NCBI GenBank assembly: GCA_036005845.1
Contig: DASYQD010000056.1
Coordinates: forward strand, 13,412 to 77,411
DNA from: DASYQD01 sp036005845
GTDB taxonomy: Bacteria; Acidobacteriota; Thermoanaerobaculia; Multivoradales; JAIOJS01
DNA: 64,000 nucleotides
Direction: 5' to 3'
Both the position numbers and the translations under genes were made by a program. Positions 1 through 9,744 of this stretch are shown here, in pieces (the first letter of the stretch is position 1; each line of letters opens with the position of its first letter). The notes below the pieces were generated by a model. The model was not told the DNA's origin. It ran no database searches and worked only from the letters and a program-made list of their open reading frames with translations.

Positions 1-942
1 AAGACGCTCGAGGCGGGCTTCACGACGGTGCGGAGCTGCGGCGCGCCGGAGGGCGCCGACCTCGTGGTGCGCGACGCGATCGAGCGCGGTGAGATGGTCG
101 GGCCGCGTGTGATCGCCGCCGGCGCGCCGCTGGGGTTTGCGGGCGGTGTCTGCGCGCAGGTGTTTCCCGGCTCGGGCGTCTACACGACGCAAGAGCAGGC
201 GTTGGCGCACGTGCGCAAGCTCAAGGATGCCGGTGCGTCATGGGTGAAGGTCTGCGCCGGCGGCGGCGTGGTGCCGGGGCCCGACGACGAATCCGTGGTC
301 GAGGGGTCGCCAGAGATTCTCGCAGCGATCGTCGCCGAGGCGCACCGGCTCGGTCTCAAGGTGGCGGCGCACGCGCAGGGGCCGGCGGCGATCGCGGCTG
401 CGGTGCGCGCCGGCGTCGACTCGATCGAGCACGGCTCGCTCGTCGACGAGGCGACGGCGAAGCTGATGGTGGAGCGCGGTACTTGGCTCGTGCCGACCTT
501 CTACCGGCTGCGCTGGCGGCGCGAGGCCGCGGCTGCCGCCGGCGCGCCGGCCGCGGCCATCGAGCGCGCCGCGGCCAACGCCGAAAGGGTGCGCGACCGG
601 CAGCGCCGCGCCATCGCGCTCGGCGTGCCGGTGGCGCTGGGCACCGACGCGACGGTGATCCCCTACGGCCTGGACGCGCGCGAGGTGCCGGCGATGGTCG
701 AGCTGGGAATGACGCCGTTGCAGGCGCTGCAGGCAGCGACGACGCGCGCCGCCGCGATGCTCGGCTGGAGCGACCGCGTCGGCTCGCTGCAGCCCGGCCA
801 CTTCGCCGACCTCGTCGCCGTCGAAGGCGATCCGCTCGCCGATCCCGCCGCGCTCGAGCGCGTAGCGCTCGTCGTCAAGGCCGGCGTCGTCGTGCGTGAG
901 CCAAAGACTCCGATCACTTCGCCGACCCCGGCCCCGCACTGA
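1..942 (+). CDS. Amidohydrolase family protein, 5'-truncated
   Basis: The reading frame is open from base 1, so the N-terminus lies outside the window; 313 residues are visible. The metal-dependent hydrolase signature of the imidazolonepropionase/prolidase-like amidohydrolases is present: WVKVCAGGG with the likely bridging lysine near visible residue 83, AAHAQG (His about 124), SIEHGS (His about 144) and LGTDAT (Asp about 216). The C-terminus returns to the small beta domain (PGHFADLVAVEGDPL). The first HxH pair would be in the missing part. Substrate cannot be told from sequence; related enzymes cut cyclic amides or Xaa-Pro dipeptides. No signal peptide can be assessed. A dispersed palindromic repeat follows the stop codon. 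Confidence 0.9.
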   Translation, partial: KTLEAGFTTVRSCGAPEGADLVVRDAIERGEMVGPRVIAAGAPLGFAGGVCAQVFPGSGVYTTQEQALAHVRKLKDAGASWVKVCAGGGVVPGPDDESVVEGSPEILAAIVAEAHRLGLKVAAHAQGPAAIAAAVRAGVDSIEHGSLVDEATAKLMVERGTWLVPTFYRLRWRREAAAAAGAPAAAIERAAANAERVRDRQRRAIALGVPVALGTDATVIPYGLDAREVPAMVELGMTPLQALQAATTRAAAMLGWSDRVGSLQPGHFADLVAVEGDPLADPAALERVALVVKAGVVVREPKTPITSPTPAPH

Positions 943-958
943 GTCGGCACCGGAGCCT

Positions 959-1036
959 CGTCATTGCGAGGAGCGCAGCGACGAAGCAATCTCGACCTTC
1001 CAGTATCGAGATCGCTTCGCTTCGCTCGCGATGACG
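959..1036. repeat. Dispersed REP-like palindromic repeat, copy A
   Basis: Two inverted units, one beginning CGTCATTGCGAGGAGCGCAG and the other ending GCTTCGCTCGCGATGACG, are separated by about 10 bases and can fold into a long hairpin. It lies between two convergent genes. Related copies are at 4413-4452 and 42981-43060. Confidence 0.8.
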
Positions 1037-1058
1037 CGGGTGCCGAATGGCCGTCGAC

Positions 1059-1913
1059 TTACGATCCGACCGGTTCTCTCTCGATCCGCTTCTCGATCTC
1101 GCGCAGCCGCGCCATCACCGTCTCGTAGAGGCGGTCGGACTTGGCGTGGAGCGCCGACACCTCGCGCTCGGCGCGGACGTTGACCTCGTATTCGACGTCG
1201 GCGCGCACGCGGTCTTTCTGCGCCTGGCGGTTCTGGCTGACGAGGACGAAGCAGGAGAGGAAGATCGCCTCGAGCGAGACGATCATCGTCAGCAGGCCGA
1301 AGGGGAAGGGGTCGAACTGCTTGACGCCCAAGCCGAGCGTGTTGAGGCCGATCCACACCGCGAAGAAGAGCGCGTTCAAGAAGAGGAACGACATGCTGCC
1401 GGAGAACCAGGCGATCCAGTCGGCGATGCGCTGCAGCGGCGTGAGGCGCTCGTCGACCGCCTGGTTGGCGTTGGGGATGACGCGCGTGCGCAGCACCTCG
1501 TTGGCGCGACGGGTCATCGAGGCCACGGCGGCGAGCAGGCCCATCGCCGCGTCGGGCTGCTGCTGGACGAGGCGCAGCAGGTCGTCGCGCCCCACCTCGA
1601 TGAGCTGCGCCGGTGTGCGCGTCGTCGCCGTCGCCGTGCGCGAGCCCTCGTCGAGCAGGGCGAGCTCGCCGAAGAGGTCACCCTTGCCGGCGATGGCGAG
1701 GACGATCTTCTCGCCGACGTTGTCCTCGATCGCCAGCTCGACCTCGCCCGAGGCGACGACGTAGAGCGTCTCGCCAGGGTCGCCGGCGCGGAAGAGGACA
1801 TGCCGCTCGGGGTGCTCCGCGAGGTCGACCAGCTTCGCCAGCGTGGCGCGGTGGTCGTCGTCGAGCAGCTGGAAGGGCTTCAGCTCGCGCAGCAGGGCTT
1901 CGTCGCAGGCCAT
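1059..1913 (-). CDS. Cyclic-nucleotide-binding and DUF1003 membrane protein
   Basis: A 284-residue protein. Residues about 10-125 form a cNMP-binding/Crp-type sensor domain with the phosphate-binding cassette GELALLDEGSRTATATT. Residues about 165-270 match DUF1003: WIAWFSGSMSFLFLNALFF and the second membrane helix near LTMIVSLEAIFLSCFVLVSQ, then the charged QNRQAQKDR tail. There is no DNA-binding HTH, so this is a membrane-linked ligand sensor rather than a transcription factor. The frame continues upstream, but the ATG at 1913 directly precedes the domain; the upstream extension is low-complexity and runs into the opposite gene. Function unknown beyond ligand binding. Confidence 0.85.
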   Translation of the reverse strand: MACDEALLRELKPFQLLDDDHRATLAKLVDLAEHPERHVLFRAGDPGETLYVVASGEVELAIEDNVGEKIVLAIAGKGDLFGELALLDEGSRTATATTRTPAQLIEVGRDDLLRLVQQQPDAAMGLLAAVASMTRRANEVLRTRVIPNANQAVDERLTPLQRIADWIAWFSGSMSFLFLNALFFAVWIGLNTLGLGVKQFDPFPFGLLTMIVSLEAIFLSCFVLVSQNRQAQKDRVRADVEYEVNVRAEREVSALHAKSDRLYETVMARLREIEKRIEREPVGS

Positions 1914-2058
1914 CTCGGGTCTCGCGGAGTGGGCACATTCTGCCTGACTCGCGCGCCGGCGCCAACCTTCGGCGTTCCTCCCTGGCCGCCCGGCGGCAAC
2001 CTTTTCCGCTCTGGCCAGTACAAGTGGGGTGAAGCGCGGATTCCACCAAGGAGGCAGC

Positions 2059-4368
2059 GTGAGACGAGCGGCAGCGCGATCGGCATCGACGGCCTTGACG
2101 GCGGCCCTGGCCATCCTGGCCATCCCCTGCGCCCACAGTGCCTTGGCGCAGGAGCCGCCAGCGGCCCCGGCGGCTTCGCCCACCCCCGCTCCCGCGCCGG
2201 AGCCCGCGGCCCCGAAGCGCACCTACGAGGTCCACCCGACCACCGCCAAGATCGCCGTCGACGGCAACCTCGACGAGGCGCCCTGGCAGGGGCCGCCCAC
2301 CTTCACCCTCGACTACGAGACCTACCCGGCCGAGAACGCGGCGCCACCGGTGAAGACCGAGTACTGGATCACCCACGACGAGGGCAGCCTCTACGTCGCC
2401 ATCCGCGCGCAGGACCCCGAGCCGGCGAAGATCCGCGCTCGCCTGCGCGACCGCGACAACGCCTACCAGGACGACTTCGTCGGCGTCGTGCTCGACACTT
2501 TCAACGACGAGCGACGCGCCTTCGAGTTCTTCGTCAACCCGCTCGGCGTACAGATGGACCTCTTCCAGAACGACGTCACCGGCAACGAGGACTCCTCGTG
2601 GGACGCGCTCTGGGCCTCGGCCGGCCGCCTCACCGACACCGGCTTCGAGGTGGAGATGGCGATCCCCTTCTCGTCGCTGCGCTTCAAGGCCCACAGCGGC
2701 GAGCAGATCTGGGGCATCGACGCGCTGCGCATCTGGCCGCGCGACCAGCGCCGCCGCATCGGCCTCAACGCCCTGCCGCGGGGCCGCAACTGCTACCTCT
2801 GCAACGAGTCGAAGCTCTCCGGTTTCGCCGGCATCACCCCGGGCCGTAACATCGAGCTCGACCCGACGCTCACCGCCAACGACACCCGCAATCGCGGCGA
2901 CTCGTCGGAGCCGTGGACGAAGGAGCAGGACGTCGACCCCGGCATCACCGGCCGCTGGGGCATCACGCCCGGCATGACCCTCAATGCCACCGTCAACCCC
3001 GACTTCTCGCAGGTGGAGGCCGACGCGGCGCAGCTCGCGGTCAACACCCAGTTCGCGCTCTTCTTCCCCGAGAAGCGGCCTTTCTTCCTCGAGGGCGCCG
3101 ACCTCTTCGAGACCCGCATCAACGCCGTCTACACGCGCAACATCGCCGACCCCTCTTGGGGCATCAAGCTCACCGGCAAGGAGGGAAAGAACGCCTTCGG
3201 GGCGATCGTCGCGCGCGACACCCGTACCAATCTCCTCATTCCCTCCAGCCAGTTCTCGCAGCTGACCTCGCTGGAAGAGGGCAACACCTCGACGGTGCTG
3301 CGCTACCGCCGCGACCTCGCCGGCGGCGGCTCCGCGATGGGCGGCATCTTCACCAGCCGCGAGGGCACCGACTACCACAACCGCGTGCTCGGCCTCGACA
3401 CCCTCTACCGCTGGGGCAAGGGCGAGGCGCTGCGCATCGAGGTGCTCGGCTCCGACACTCTCGATCCGCTGTCGCTGGCGCACGACCTCGGCGAGGACAC
3501 CGGTACGCGCCGCGGCCACGCCTCGCGGCTCGTCTACCAGCACCAGTCGCGCGCGAACATGCGCTACATCTCCTACCAGGACGCCAGCGACGGCTTTCGC
3601 GCCGACCTGGGCTTCATCCCGCAGGTGGGCTACCGCAAGGGTTACGGCATCCTCGAGCAGTACTGGTACGCCGACCACGGTGAGCACTGGTGGACGCGCT
3701 GGACCTGGGCGGCCGAGAGCACCTGGACCTACGACACCGACGGCAATCCACTGCAGCGGCAGGTGTCGCCCTACTTCTGGTTCAACGGGCCGAAGCAGTC
3801 GTACGGCACGGTCTACCTCGGCCTCGGCGACAGCTTCTACGCCGGCCGTTCGTTCGACCGCAACTTCGCTTCCTTCTTCGGCGAGATGCGGCCGTCGGGC
3901 TCGCTCTACGTCAACCTCGACGGCCGCGTCGGGCAGGAGATCGACTACGACAACGCGCGGCAGGGGCGCATCGTGCGGCTGCGGCCGCAGGCGAGCGTCA
4001 ACGCCGGCCGCCACCTGCTCTTCGACCTCTCCGACAACTACCAGACGCTCGACGTGCGGGGCGGCCAGCTCTTCCGCGTCCACCTCGCCGAGCTGCGCGC
4101 CACCTACCAGATCAACGTGCGCACCTTCGTGCGCGTCATCACCCAGTACCAGGACCTGGTGCGTGACCCGTCGCTCTACACCTTCCCGGTGGGCGACAAG
4201 TCACGCGACCTCTTCAACCAGCTCCTCTTCTCCTACAAGCTCAACCCGCAGACGGTGCTCTTCGTCGGCTACTCGGACAGCTACTTCGGGCCCGACTCGC
4301 AGGGCGAGAGCCTGGCGCAGAGCAACCGCACGTTCTTCGCCAAGGTGGGCTACGCGCTGGTCTTCTGA
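2059..4368 (+). CDS. DUF5916 outer-membrane protein with CBM9-like N-terminal domain
   Basis: A 769-residue exported protein. GTG at 2059 is chosen because AAGGAGG sits just upstream and the product then starts with a clean signal peptide ending near AHSALAQ. After a proline/alanine linker comes a carbohydrate-binding-family-9-like module (IAVDGNLDEAPWQG to about residue 240), then the DUF5916 region rich in alternating aromatic strands, with FFPEKRPFFLEGADLFE. The protein ends in Phe, as outer-membrane barrels often do. Such proteins are common in Acidobacteriota and Bacteroidota; the ligand is unknown, possibly a glycan. It stands alone between a divergent and a convergent neighbour. Confidence 0.88.
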   Translation: MRRAAARSASTALTAALAILAIPCAHSALAQEPPAAPAASPTPAPAPEPAAPKRTYEVHPTTAKIAVDGNLDEAPWQGPPTFTLDYETYPAENAAPPVKTEYWITHDEGSLYVAIRAQDPEPAKIRARLRDRDNAYQDDFVGVVLDTFNDERRAFEFFVNPLGVQMDLFQNDVTGNEDSSWDALWASAGRLTDTGFEVEMAIPFSSLRFKAHSGEQIWGIDALRIWPRDQRRRIGLNALPRGRNCYLCNESKLSGFAGITPGRNIELDPTLTANDTRNRGDSSEPWTKEQDVDPGITGRWGITPGMTLNATVNPDFSQVEADAAQLAVNTQFALFFPEKRPFFLEGADLFETRINAVYTRNIADPSWGIKLTGKEGKNAFGAIVARDTRTNLLIPSSQFSQLTSLEEGNTSTVLRYRRDLAGGGSAMGGIFTSREGTDYHNRVLGLDTLYRWGKGEALRIEVLGSDTLDPLSLAHDLGEDTGTRRGHASRLVYQHQSRANMRYISYQDASDGFRADLGFIPQVGYRKGYGILEQYWYADHGEHWWTRWTWAAESTWTYDTDGNPLQRQVSPYFWFNGPKQSYGTVYLGLGDSFYAGRSFDRNFASFFGEMRPSGSLYVNLDGRVGQEIDYDNARQGRIVRLRPQASVNAGRHLLFDLSDNYQTLDVRGGQLFRVHLAELRATYQINVRTFVRVITQYQDLVRDPSLYTFPVGDKSRDLFNQLLFSYKLNPQTVLFVGYSDSYFGPDSQGESLAQSNRTFFAKVGYALVF

Positions 4369-4412
4369 CCGGACTGCGTCCGGCGCGCGGCCGCGCGTGC
4401 CGGACCAGGCCG

Positions 4413-4452
4413 GTCATCGCGAGGGCGCGAAGCGCCCGTGGCGATCTCGATG
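4413..4452. repeat. Dispersed REP-like repeat, copy B
   Basis: GTCATCGCGAGG at one end and GGCGATCTCGATG at the other flank the hairpin GGGCGCGAAGCGCCC. The ends match copies A and C. It occupies the gap between two convergent genes. Confidence 0.7.
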
Positions 4453-4887
4453 CTATTTCCCTGGCCCGTGCGCGAGCTCCTTCAGCGCGTTGTACTTGGC
4501 GAGCTGCTCGGGGGTCAGGATGGCGGAGAACGCGGTGTCGAAGGCGTGCACCGCCGCCTCCGCCTGCTCGTAGAGCCCGTGCAAGCTGACCACGTAGCCG
4601 CCCGCCGTGCAGGCGTCGGGGCTCGGCTTGTCGAGCTCGGCCTGCAGTTGGTCGCGCAGCGTCTCTTCCTGCTGATGGTTCGCGCGCAGCGAATCGTTGA
4701 GCGTCTTGAACAGCGCCTCCTCCTGCGTCACCTGCGCGGCGGTGAGGTTCAGGTAGCGCGCGAGCAGGCGGGGGTTGCGCAGGATCTCTTCCGGCGTGGC
4801 GCGGCCGCCGCGCGGCGCCGCGTGGCCGAGGGCGGGCATCAACACCAGGGCAACCAAGGCGGCGGCGACGACGTGCAGTCTCTTCAT
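4453..4887 (-). CDS. Spy/CpxP-like periplasmic LTxxQ protein
   Basis: A 144-residue secreted protein. The ATG at 4887 follows a strong GGAGGAGAT ribosome site. A signal peptide (MKRLHVVAAALVALVLMPALGHA) precedes a helical domain with two LTxxQ-type motifs, LNLTAAQV and ILTPEQLAKY, typical of the Spy/CpxP/heavy-metal-sensing family, periplasmic chaperones or metal-stress proteins. A single Cys lies in the middle. The neighbouring genes give no functional hint. Confidence 0.75.
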   Translation of the reverse strand: MKRLHVVAAALVALVLMPALGHAAPRGGRATPEEILRNPRLLARYLNLTAAQVTQEEALFKTLNDSLRANHQQEETLRDQLQAELDKPSPDACTAGGYVVSLHGLYEQAEAAVHAFDTAFSAILTPEQLAKYNALKELAHGPGK

Positions 4888-4980
4888 CGGAATCTCCTCC
4901 CGTATCCGGGTCGTCCAGAAGGTTGGTCGTTCCCCTGGAACCCCCATTCTCGCACTTTCTTGCGGCTACACCATAAAACG

Positions 4981-6432
4981 CTACGCCAGGAAACCTAGGT
5001 CGTTGCGCCGGAAGCGGCCGAGGTTGGGGAGGACGAGCGGCAGGTCGCTGGTGGCGACGCCGAACCAGCGGGCGAGCGTGGCTGCGTACTCGTCGACGGC
5101 GATGGTGGGAATCCAGCGCCCGTCGCCGACGTCGTCGGGGCCGTCGACCTGCAGGACCGGCATGTCACCGTAGATGCGCCCGCCCGAGACGCCGCCGCCC
5201 ACCACGAGGTGGTGGTTGCCCCAGCCGTGGTCGGAGCCGTCGCCGTTGCTGGCGTAGGTGCGGCCGAAGTCGGAGGCGGTGAAGGTGGTGACCGAGCCGG
5301 CGACGCCGAGCTCGACGGTGGCGCGGTAGAAAGCGGCGAGCGCGGCGTCGAGCTCACCCAACAAATCGGCGTGCGTGCCGACTGCGGCCTGCGCGCCCAC
5401 CTGCTCGCCGTGGGTGTCGTAGCCGTCGGCGGCGCAGAAGAAGACCTGCCGCGAGAGCGCGAGCGGACCGCGCGCGGCGATGAGGCGGGCGATCATCTGC
5501 AGCTGCCGCCCGAGGTAGCTGTCGGGGAACGCGGTGGTGAGCGGCGCCGTCGCCTGCAGCGCGGCGGCGAGCAGCCGATCCTGGTCGAGGGCGCGGGCGA
5601 AGACGTCACGGTAGCCCTGGGTGAAGAGGTTGCCGTAGCTCTGGCTCATCAGCCGGCGGATGGCGGTCGACGGCGGGTCGTTCCACTCGTTGCCGTCGTA
5701 GTACCAGCCGAGGCCGACGCTGCCGTCGGGCGACACCTGGTACTGCGTCACCGCGCTCCCCACCTGGAAGGTGTTGTTGCCGGAGAGCGACATCGACATC
5801 GAGAGCTGCGCGTTGCCGTTGGCGCCGTGCAGCAGGTCGGCGACGCGCCCGCCCCAGCCCGAGCGCGCCGGCTGGTCGGGCAGCGAGGTCTGCCAGTGCA
5901 GGGTCTGGTCGCTGTGCGAGAAGAGCTGCGGCGGCACCGCCGCCGAGCCGGCGTCGTACTGCGCGCGGGTGAGCGGCGCGACGAGCGGGCCGACGTTGGC
6001 GACGACGGCGGCCTTGCCCTGGCCGTAGAGCGCGTGAAGTTGCGGCATCGCCGGGTGAAGGCCCCACTGGCGGCCATCGGTGGTCGTCCCGGGCAGCGAG
6101 AGGAGAAGCGACTGCGGCAGCGCCAGCTCGCCTCGCGCCGCCGCGTAGCCGGCGTACTCGGGGCCGCGTGGCACCACCATGTTGTTGCCGTCGTTGCCGC
6201 CGTAGAGGAAGAGGCAGACCAAGGCTCGATATTCGGATTGCGCGCGGTAGTCGGCGAGCGTCGAGTCGCCGGCGGTGGTCGCCGCGGCGGCGATGCGGCG
6301 CAGGTCGAAGACGGTGTGCGCGAGCGAGGTCATGCCCACCGCCGCGCAGGCGGAGCGCAGGAAACGGCGGCGGGTCAGCGGCGGCGCGAGGCCAGCCATC
6401 GCGGCGGAGGCATCGTCGTCACGGTCGGTCAT
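4981..6432 (-). CDS. DUF1501 protein, Tat-exported
   Basis: A 483-residue protein with a twin-arginine signal (TRRRFLR, residues 20-26, then a hydrophobic stretch). The body matches DUF1501, a sulfatase/alkaline-phosphatase-like family: FLYGGNDGNNMVVPR near the N-terminus, YDTHGEQ in the middle and DFGRTYASNGDGSDHGWGNH toward the C-terminus. These Asp/His motifs are plausible metal ligands, but no reaction has been assigned. It follows the DUF1800 gene by 26 bases, the usual pairing for these two families, so they probably act together in the cell envelope. Confidence 0.9.
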   Translation of the reverse strand: MTDRDDDASAAMAGLAPPLTRRRFLRSACAAVGMTSLAHTVFDLRRIAAAATTAGDSTLADYRAQSEYRALVCLFLYGGNDGNNMVVPRGPEYAGYAAARGELALPQSLLLSLPGTTTDGRQWGLHPAMPQLHALYGQGKAAVVANVGPLVAPLTRAQYDAGSAAVPPQLFSHSDQTLHWQTSLPDQPARSGWGGRVADLLHGANGNAQLSMSMSLSGNNTFQVGSAVTQYQVSPDGSVGLGWYYDGNEWNDPPSTAIRRLMSQSYGNLFTQGYRDVFARALDQDRLLAAALQATAPLTTAFPDSYLGRQLQMIARLIAARGPLALSRQVFFCAADGYDTHGEQVGAQAAVGTHADLLGELDAALAAFYRATVELGVAGSVTTFTASDFGRTYASNGDGSDHGWGNHHLVVGGGVSGGRIYGDMPVLQVDGPDDVGDGRWIPTIAVDEYAATLARWFGVATSDLPLVLPNLGRFRRNDLGFLA

Positions 6433-6458
6433 CGCAATCTCTCCTTACCCACCTGCGC

Positions 6459-8852
6459 TCACGGCCCGGCCACGAACTCCGGCGACAGCGACACCAGCCA
6501 CACCAGGGTCTGCGCGCGTTCGAGCCGGTCGGTCGGGAAGTCGGGGTCGGCGAGCGCCGCAGCGAAGGTGGCGCGCGTCGCCGGCGACATGCGTCCGGCA
6601 AAGAACAGCAGGTCGACGCGGTCGAGCAGCGCCGCGTCGGTCGCAGGCGCCATCAGCTCCGACCAGTCGAGCGCGATCTCGGTGTCGTCGTCGGCGTAGC
6701 CGTCGAAGAGCACTGCGTGCAGGTAGTTGGCGGTGCCGAAGACGCTCGTCTCGTTGGTGATCTGCATCTCCGGCGAGACGAGGCCGGCGCCGGCGATCGC
6801 TCCCGGCTGCGCGTAGCCCGGCTCGAAGAAGTTGAACACCGTCGGCGCATCGAGCGGCGCCTGGTCGATGCCCCATTCGGCGCTGGCGAGCCAGTAGTAG
6901 CGGAAGCGGCCGTCCGCCGGCGGCCGCGCGTGGAGCGCGCGCAGCAGCGAGACGAAGCGCACCACCGGCTCGCGCACCGCTCCGTAGCCGCGCTGCTCGA
7001 GCACGTCGCCGCTGCGCGCCTCCCAGTCGAGCAGGATCGCGCGCACCACGGCGGCGAGGTTGCCGCGCGCGCCGCTGCCGTCGTTGGCGAATGCCTGCCC
7101 GCAGCGGTAGACGTACGCCGGGCTCGGGTTGCTCGTCACCAGCCGCTGGATGAGATGGCGGCAGACGAACGGCCCGACGTTGGGATGCTGGAAGACGTTG
7201 TCGAGCGCCGCCGCGAGGTCCTGCACCGCCGCCTGGTCCGCCGGCAGCACGACGCCGTTCAGCAGCTTCTTGCTCGCGCTCGAGTGGTGCTCGGGCCACA
7301 GCTCCATCGGCTGGCGCCACTGCTCCTCCGGCCATTCGAAGCGCCAGTCCTCGCTCTTGTCCTGGTCGGCGAAGGTCCAGCCGGTGAACACCTTGGCGAA
7401 GCCCTGCACCGTCTCCTGGTCGTAGGTGGGCACCGGCAGGCCGTCGTTGCCGAGCTTCCAGGTGCCGTCGGGGTGCAGCTGGTAGAGGCCGATGGTGAAG
7501 AGCTGCAGCAGCTCGCGGCCGAAGTTCTCGTTGGGGTTGCGGCCGTCGCCCTCGCGGTCGTTGCTCAGCATGTCGAGGTAGACGCCCATCGCCGGCGACA
7601 GCGTCACGTCGTTCATCAGCGTGCGGAAGCTGCCGAAGGCGTCGCGCGCGAGCACGTCCATGTAGCCGGCGATGCCTTCGACGCCGCCCAAGTCGTCGTC
7701 GCGGTCGGAGACGACGAAGAGCTCCGAGAGGGCGAGCGCCACTCGCTGGCGGAGCTGGTCGCTGCCGAGGATCGCCTGCTTCCACACCGACTCGCGGGCG
7801 TGCTCGCTGGGCAGGTCGTCGTGGTCGCCGGGCAGCGCGTCGACGTAGGCGAGGTGCGAGACGCGAGGCAGTGCCATCTGGTCGGCGATCCAGCCGGCGT
7901 AACCGCGGCTCTGCACCGTCGCGATGTCCTGCGACGTCGGTCCGTAGGCGGCCTGGCGGAGGAAACGCGCCGCCTCGGCCGGCGTCGGCGGCGTCGTCGG
8001 CAACGCCGGCGGTGCGGCCGGCGGCGTGAAGGTGACGCTGCCGCCGCCGGGGCGCAGCAAGCCCTTCACCTCGCCCGACGGGTAGCGTGCGGTGTGCAGG
8101 TTGACGTAGCAGGCGCCGGCGTCGAGCGCGGCGACGATCTGCGCCCGCGACCACGCGCCGGCGTCGGCGATCGTCCAGGTGCGGGAGCCGTCGGGCTGCA
8201 CCGGCGCCGTGTCGACGTCGAAGACGATGGCACCGTCGGGCGCGTGCACGTGGGCGCCGGAGAGCGGTCCCGTGAGATTGCCGTAGCTCATGCGGAAGGC
8301 GCCGCTCTTCTTGTCGGCGGCGAGCAGCAGCGTGGCCTTGCCGGCGCCGAGGGTGAGCGCGCCCGACTGCGGCACGAGCGCGGCGACGAGCAGCAGCGCG
8401 TTGCCGCCGCCCGGCGGCGGAGGCGGCGGTGGCGGCGGTTGGGTGATCGTGTAGAGGCCCGAGGCGACGAGGCTCGCCTTGCGCCCGGCGGAGAAGGCGA
8501 TGGCGCGCAAGGTGACGGTGACGCTGAGCGTCAGCGGCCCGGCGTAGACGGCGCCCTTCTTGCGCGAAGGCGACGAGCCGTCGAGCGTGTAGCGGATCTG
8601 CGCGCCGACGGTCGCCGAGGCGATCGTCACCGTGCGCGGCGCGACGTAGGTGCCGGGCGCCGGGTCGAAGGTCGGCGTGGCGGTGAACCGCGCGGCCGGC
8701 GCGACGATGGCGCTCGTAGGCGACGCGACCTCCGACGTCTGCGCGAGCGCCGTGCCGGCGAAGACCGTGGCGGCGGCCGCAGTCAACGCAATCGCCACCG
8801 CGACAGCGCTCGACGAACCGCTCACGAACCGTCCGCTCCGTCGAAGCACCAC
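6459..8852 (-). CDS. DUF1800 protein with chitobiase-C-like and CHRD domains
   Basis: About 797 residues from the GTG at 8852. I chose this start because it gives a normal signal peptide (RRSGRF then a hydrophobic run ending TALAQ); an ATG at 8960 is in frame but adds a non-signal leader, so the start is uncertain. Order: signal (1-38), chitobiase/beta-hexosaminidase C-terminal-like fold (about 58-138, IRYTLDGSSPS), a nine-proline linker, a CHRD domain (about 150-266, GAHVHAPDGAI and CYVNLHTARYPSGEVKG), then DUF1800 (about 290-797). Co-transcribed with the DUF1501 gene. The extra adhesion-type domains suggest surface display; function unknown. Confidence 0.88.
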   Translation of the reverse strand: MVLRRSGRFVSGSSSAVAVAIALTAAAATVFAGTALAQTSEVASPTSAIVAPAARFTATPTFDPAPGTYVAPRTVTIASATVGAQIRYTLDGSSPSRKKGAVYAGPLTLSVTVTLRAIAFSAGRKASLVASGLYTITQPPPPPPPPPGGGNALLLVAALVPQSGALTLGAGKATLLLAADKKSGAFRMSYGNLTGPLSGAHVHAPDGAIVFDVDTAPVQPDGSRTWTIADAGAWSRAQIVAALDAGACYVNLHTARYPSGEVKGLLRPGGGSVTFTPPAAPPALPTTPPTPAEAARFLRQAAYGPTSQDIATVQSRGYAGWIADQMALPRVSHLAYVDALPGDHDDLPSEHARESVWKQAILGSDQLRQRVALALSELFVVSDRDDDLGGVEGIAGYMDVLARDAFGSFRTLMNDVTLSPAMGVYLDMLSNDREGDGRNPNENFGRELLQLFTIGLYQLHPDGTWKLGNDGLPVPTYDQETVQGFAKVFTGWTFADQDKSEDWRFEWPEEQWRQPMELWPEHHSSASKKLLNGVVLPADQAAVQDLAAALDNVFQHPNVGPFVCRHLIQRLVTSNPSPAYVYRCGQAFANDGSGARGNLAAVVRAILLDWEARSGDVLEQRGYGAVREPVVRFVSLLRALHARPPADGRFRYYWLASAEWGIDQAPLDAPTVFNFFEPGYAQPGAIAGAGLVSPEMQITNETSVFGTANYLHAVLFDGYADDDTEIALDWSELMAPATDAALLDRVDLLFFAGRMSPATRATFAAALADPDFPTDRLERAQTLVWLVSLSPEFVAGP

Positions 8853-9070
8853 CCAGCCCGCGCGCGGCGGCTCGCCATCACCACACCCCTCGCTGTCCGA
8901 GTCCTGCCGGATGCACGCATGGTAGTGACGCCGCGCGCGAGTGTCAGCGAACGCGTTCATGGCGTCGCGGTGCGCGCGATCACCGCCGCGCGGTGCGCGC
9001 CGTCACAGGCTGGCGCGCGCGAAACCCTTGCTGTGTTAGACTTTGCGCCAGCTCACCGCAGGAGGTCCGC

Positions 9071-9697
9071 ATGCTGCATCGCCGCCTGTCGCTGCTCTTC
9101 GTCATTCTGGTAATCACAGCGTCGCTGCTCGCCGCGCTGCCCGCGGCCGCCGAGGTCTACACCATCCGGCTCAGCAACGGCAGCACCTTCGAGAGCCGCT
9201 ACCAGCCGAAGCAGGCGGCGTGGGACGCCAGCCTGGTCACCTTCGTCGACGAGACCGGCACCGAGATCGCGCTGCCGCAGTCGCTGGTCACCGAAGTCGT
9301 GCCGCAATCGGAGCAGAAGGGTTACGGGCGCGTGCTCAACACCACCACCGTCGACCTCGGCTTCATGCCCAACGACCTCGACCGGAGCCAGCAGGTCATG
9401 GCGCAGCAGGCGGCGCTGAATCCGCAGGGGCAGCTGGTGGTGAACCCCGCGGGCGGCGCCGCCTTGCAGCAGTTCGTCGAGCCGAACGCCATCGGCAACG
9501 GCATCCCGATGGGCTTCAACTCGACGAACAGCAACTTCAACGTGCCGGTGGGCGCGCCGGGCGGCTTCACCGGGACGCCGGGGACGACGCCGGCGCCGTT
9601 CACGACGCCGACCAACACCGTCACGCCGGCGCCCTTCACCATCCCGTCGCCGGGGACCGCGGCGCCGCCGACCACGACGACCACGACTCCGCAGTAA
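9071..9697 (+). CDS. Exported protein of unknown function, Thr/Pro-rich tail
   Basis: A 208-residue protein preceded by a strong GCAGGAGG ribosome site. A signal peptide (LLFVILVITASLLAALPAAAE) is followed by a short segment resembling small beta-barrel envelope proteins (VYTIRLSNGSTFESRYQPK), then a low-complexity Asn/Gln/Pro/Thr tail ending in a threonine run. I recognise no family for the whole chain. It stands directly before the cobalamin riboswitch but is transcribed before it. Confidence 0.75.
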   Translation: MLHRRLSLLFVILVITASLLAALPAAAEVYTIRLSNGSTFESRYQPKQAAWDASLVTFVDETGTEIALPQSLVTEVVPQSEQKGYGRVLNTTTVDLGFMPNDLDRSQQVMAQQAALNPQGQLVVNPAGGAALQQFVEPNAIGNGIPMGFNSTNSNFNVPVGAPGGFTGTPGTTPAPFTTPTNTVTPAPFTIPSPGTAAPPTTTTTTPQ

Positions 9698-9744
9698 CGT
9701 TCGCTTCCTTGGTAGCGGCCGGCGCCGCCGGCCGCCGTTGACAA

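Noticed and set aside
1678..4083. An 801-codon open frame antisense to the DUF5916 gene
   Set aside because: High G+C keeps antisense frames open. The product is a Val/Glu/Arg-rich shadow with no domain, while the plus-strand gene has a signal peptide and family motifs.
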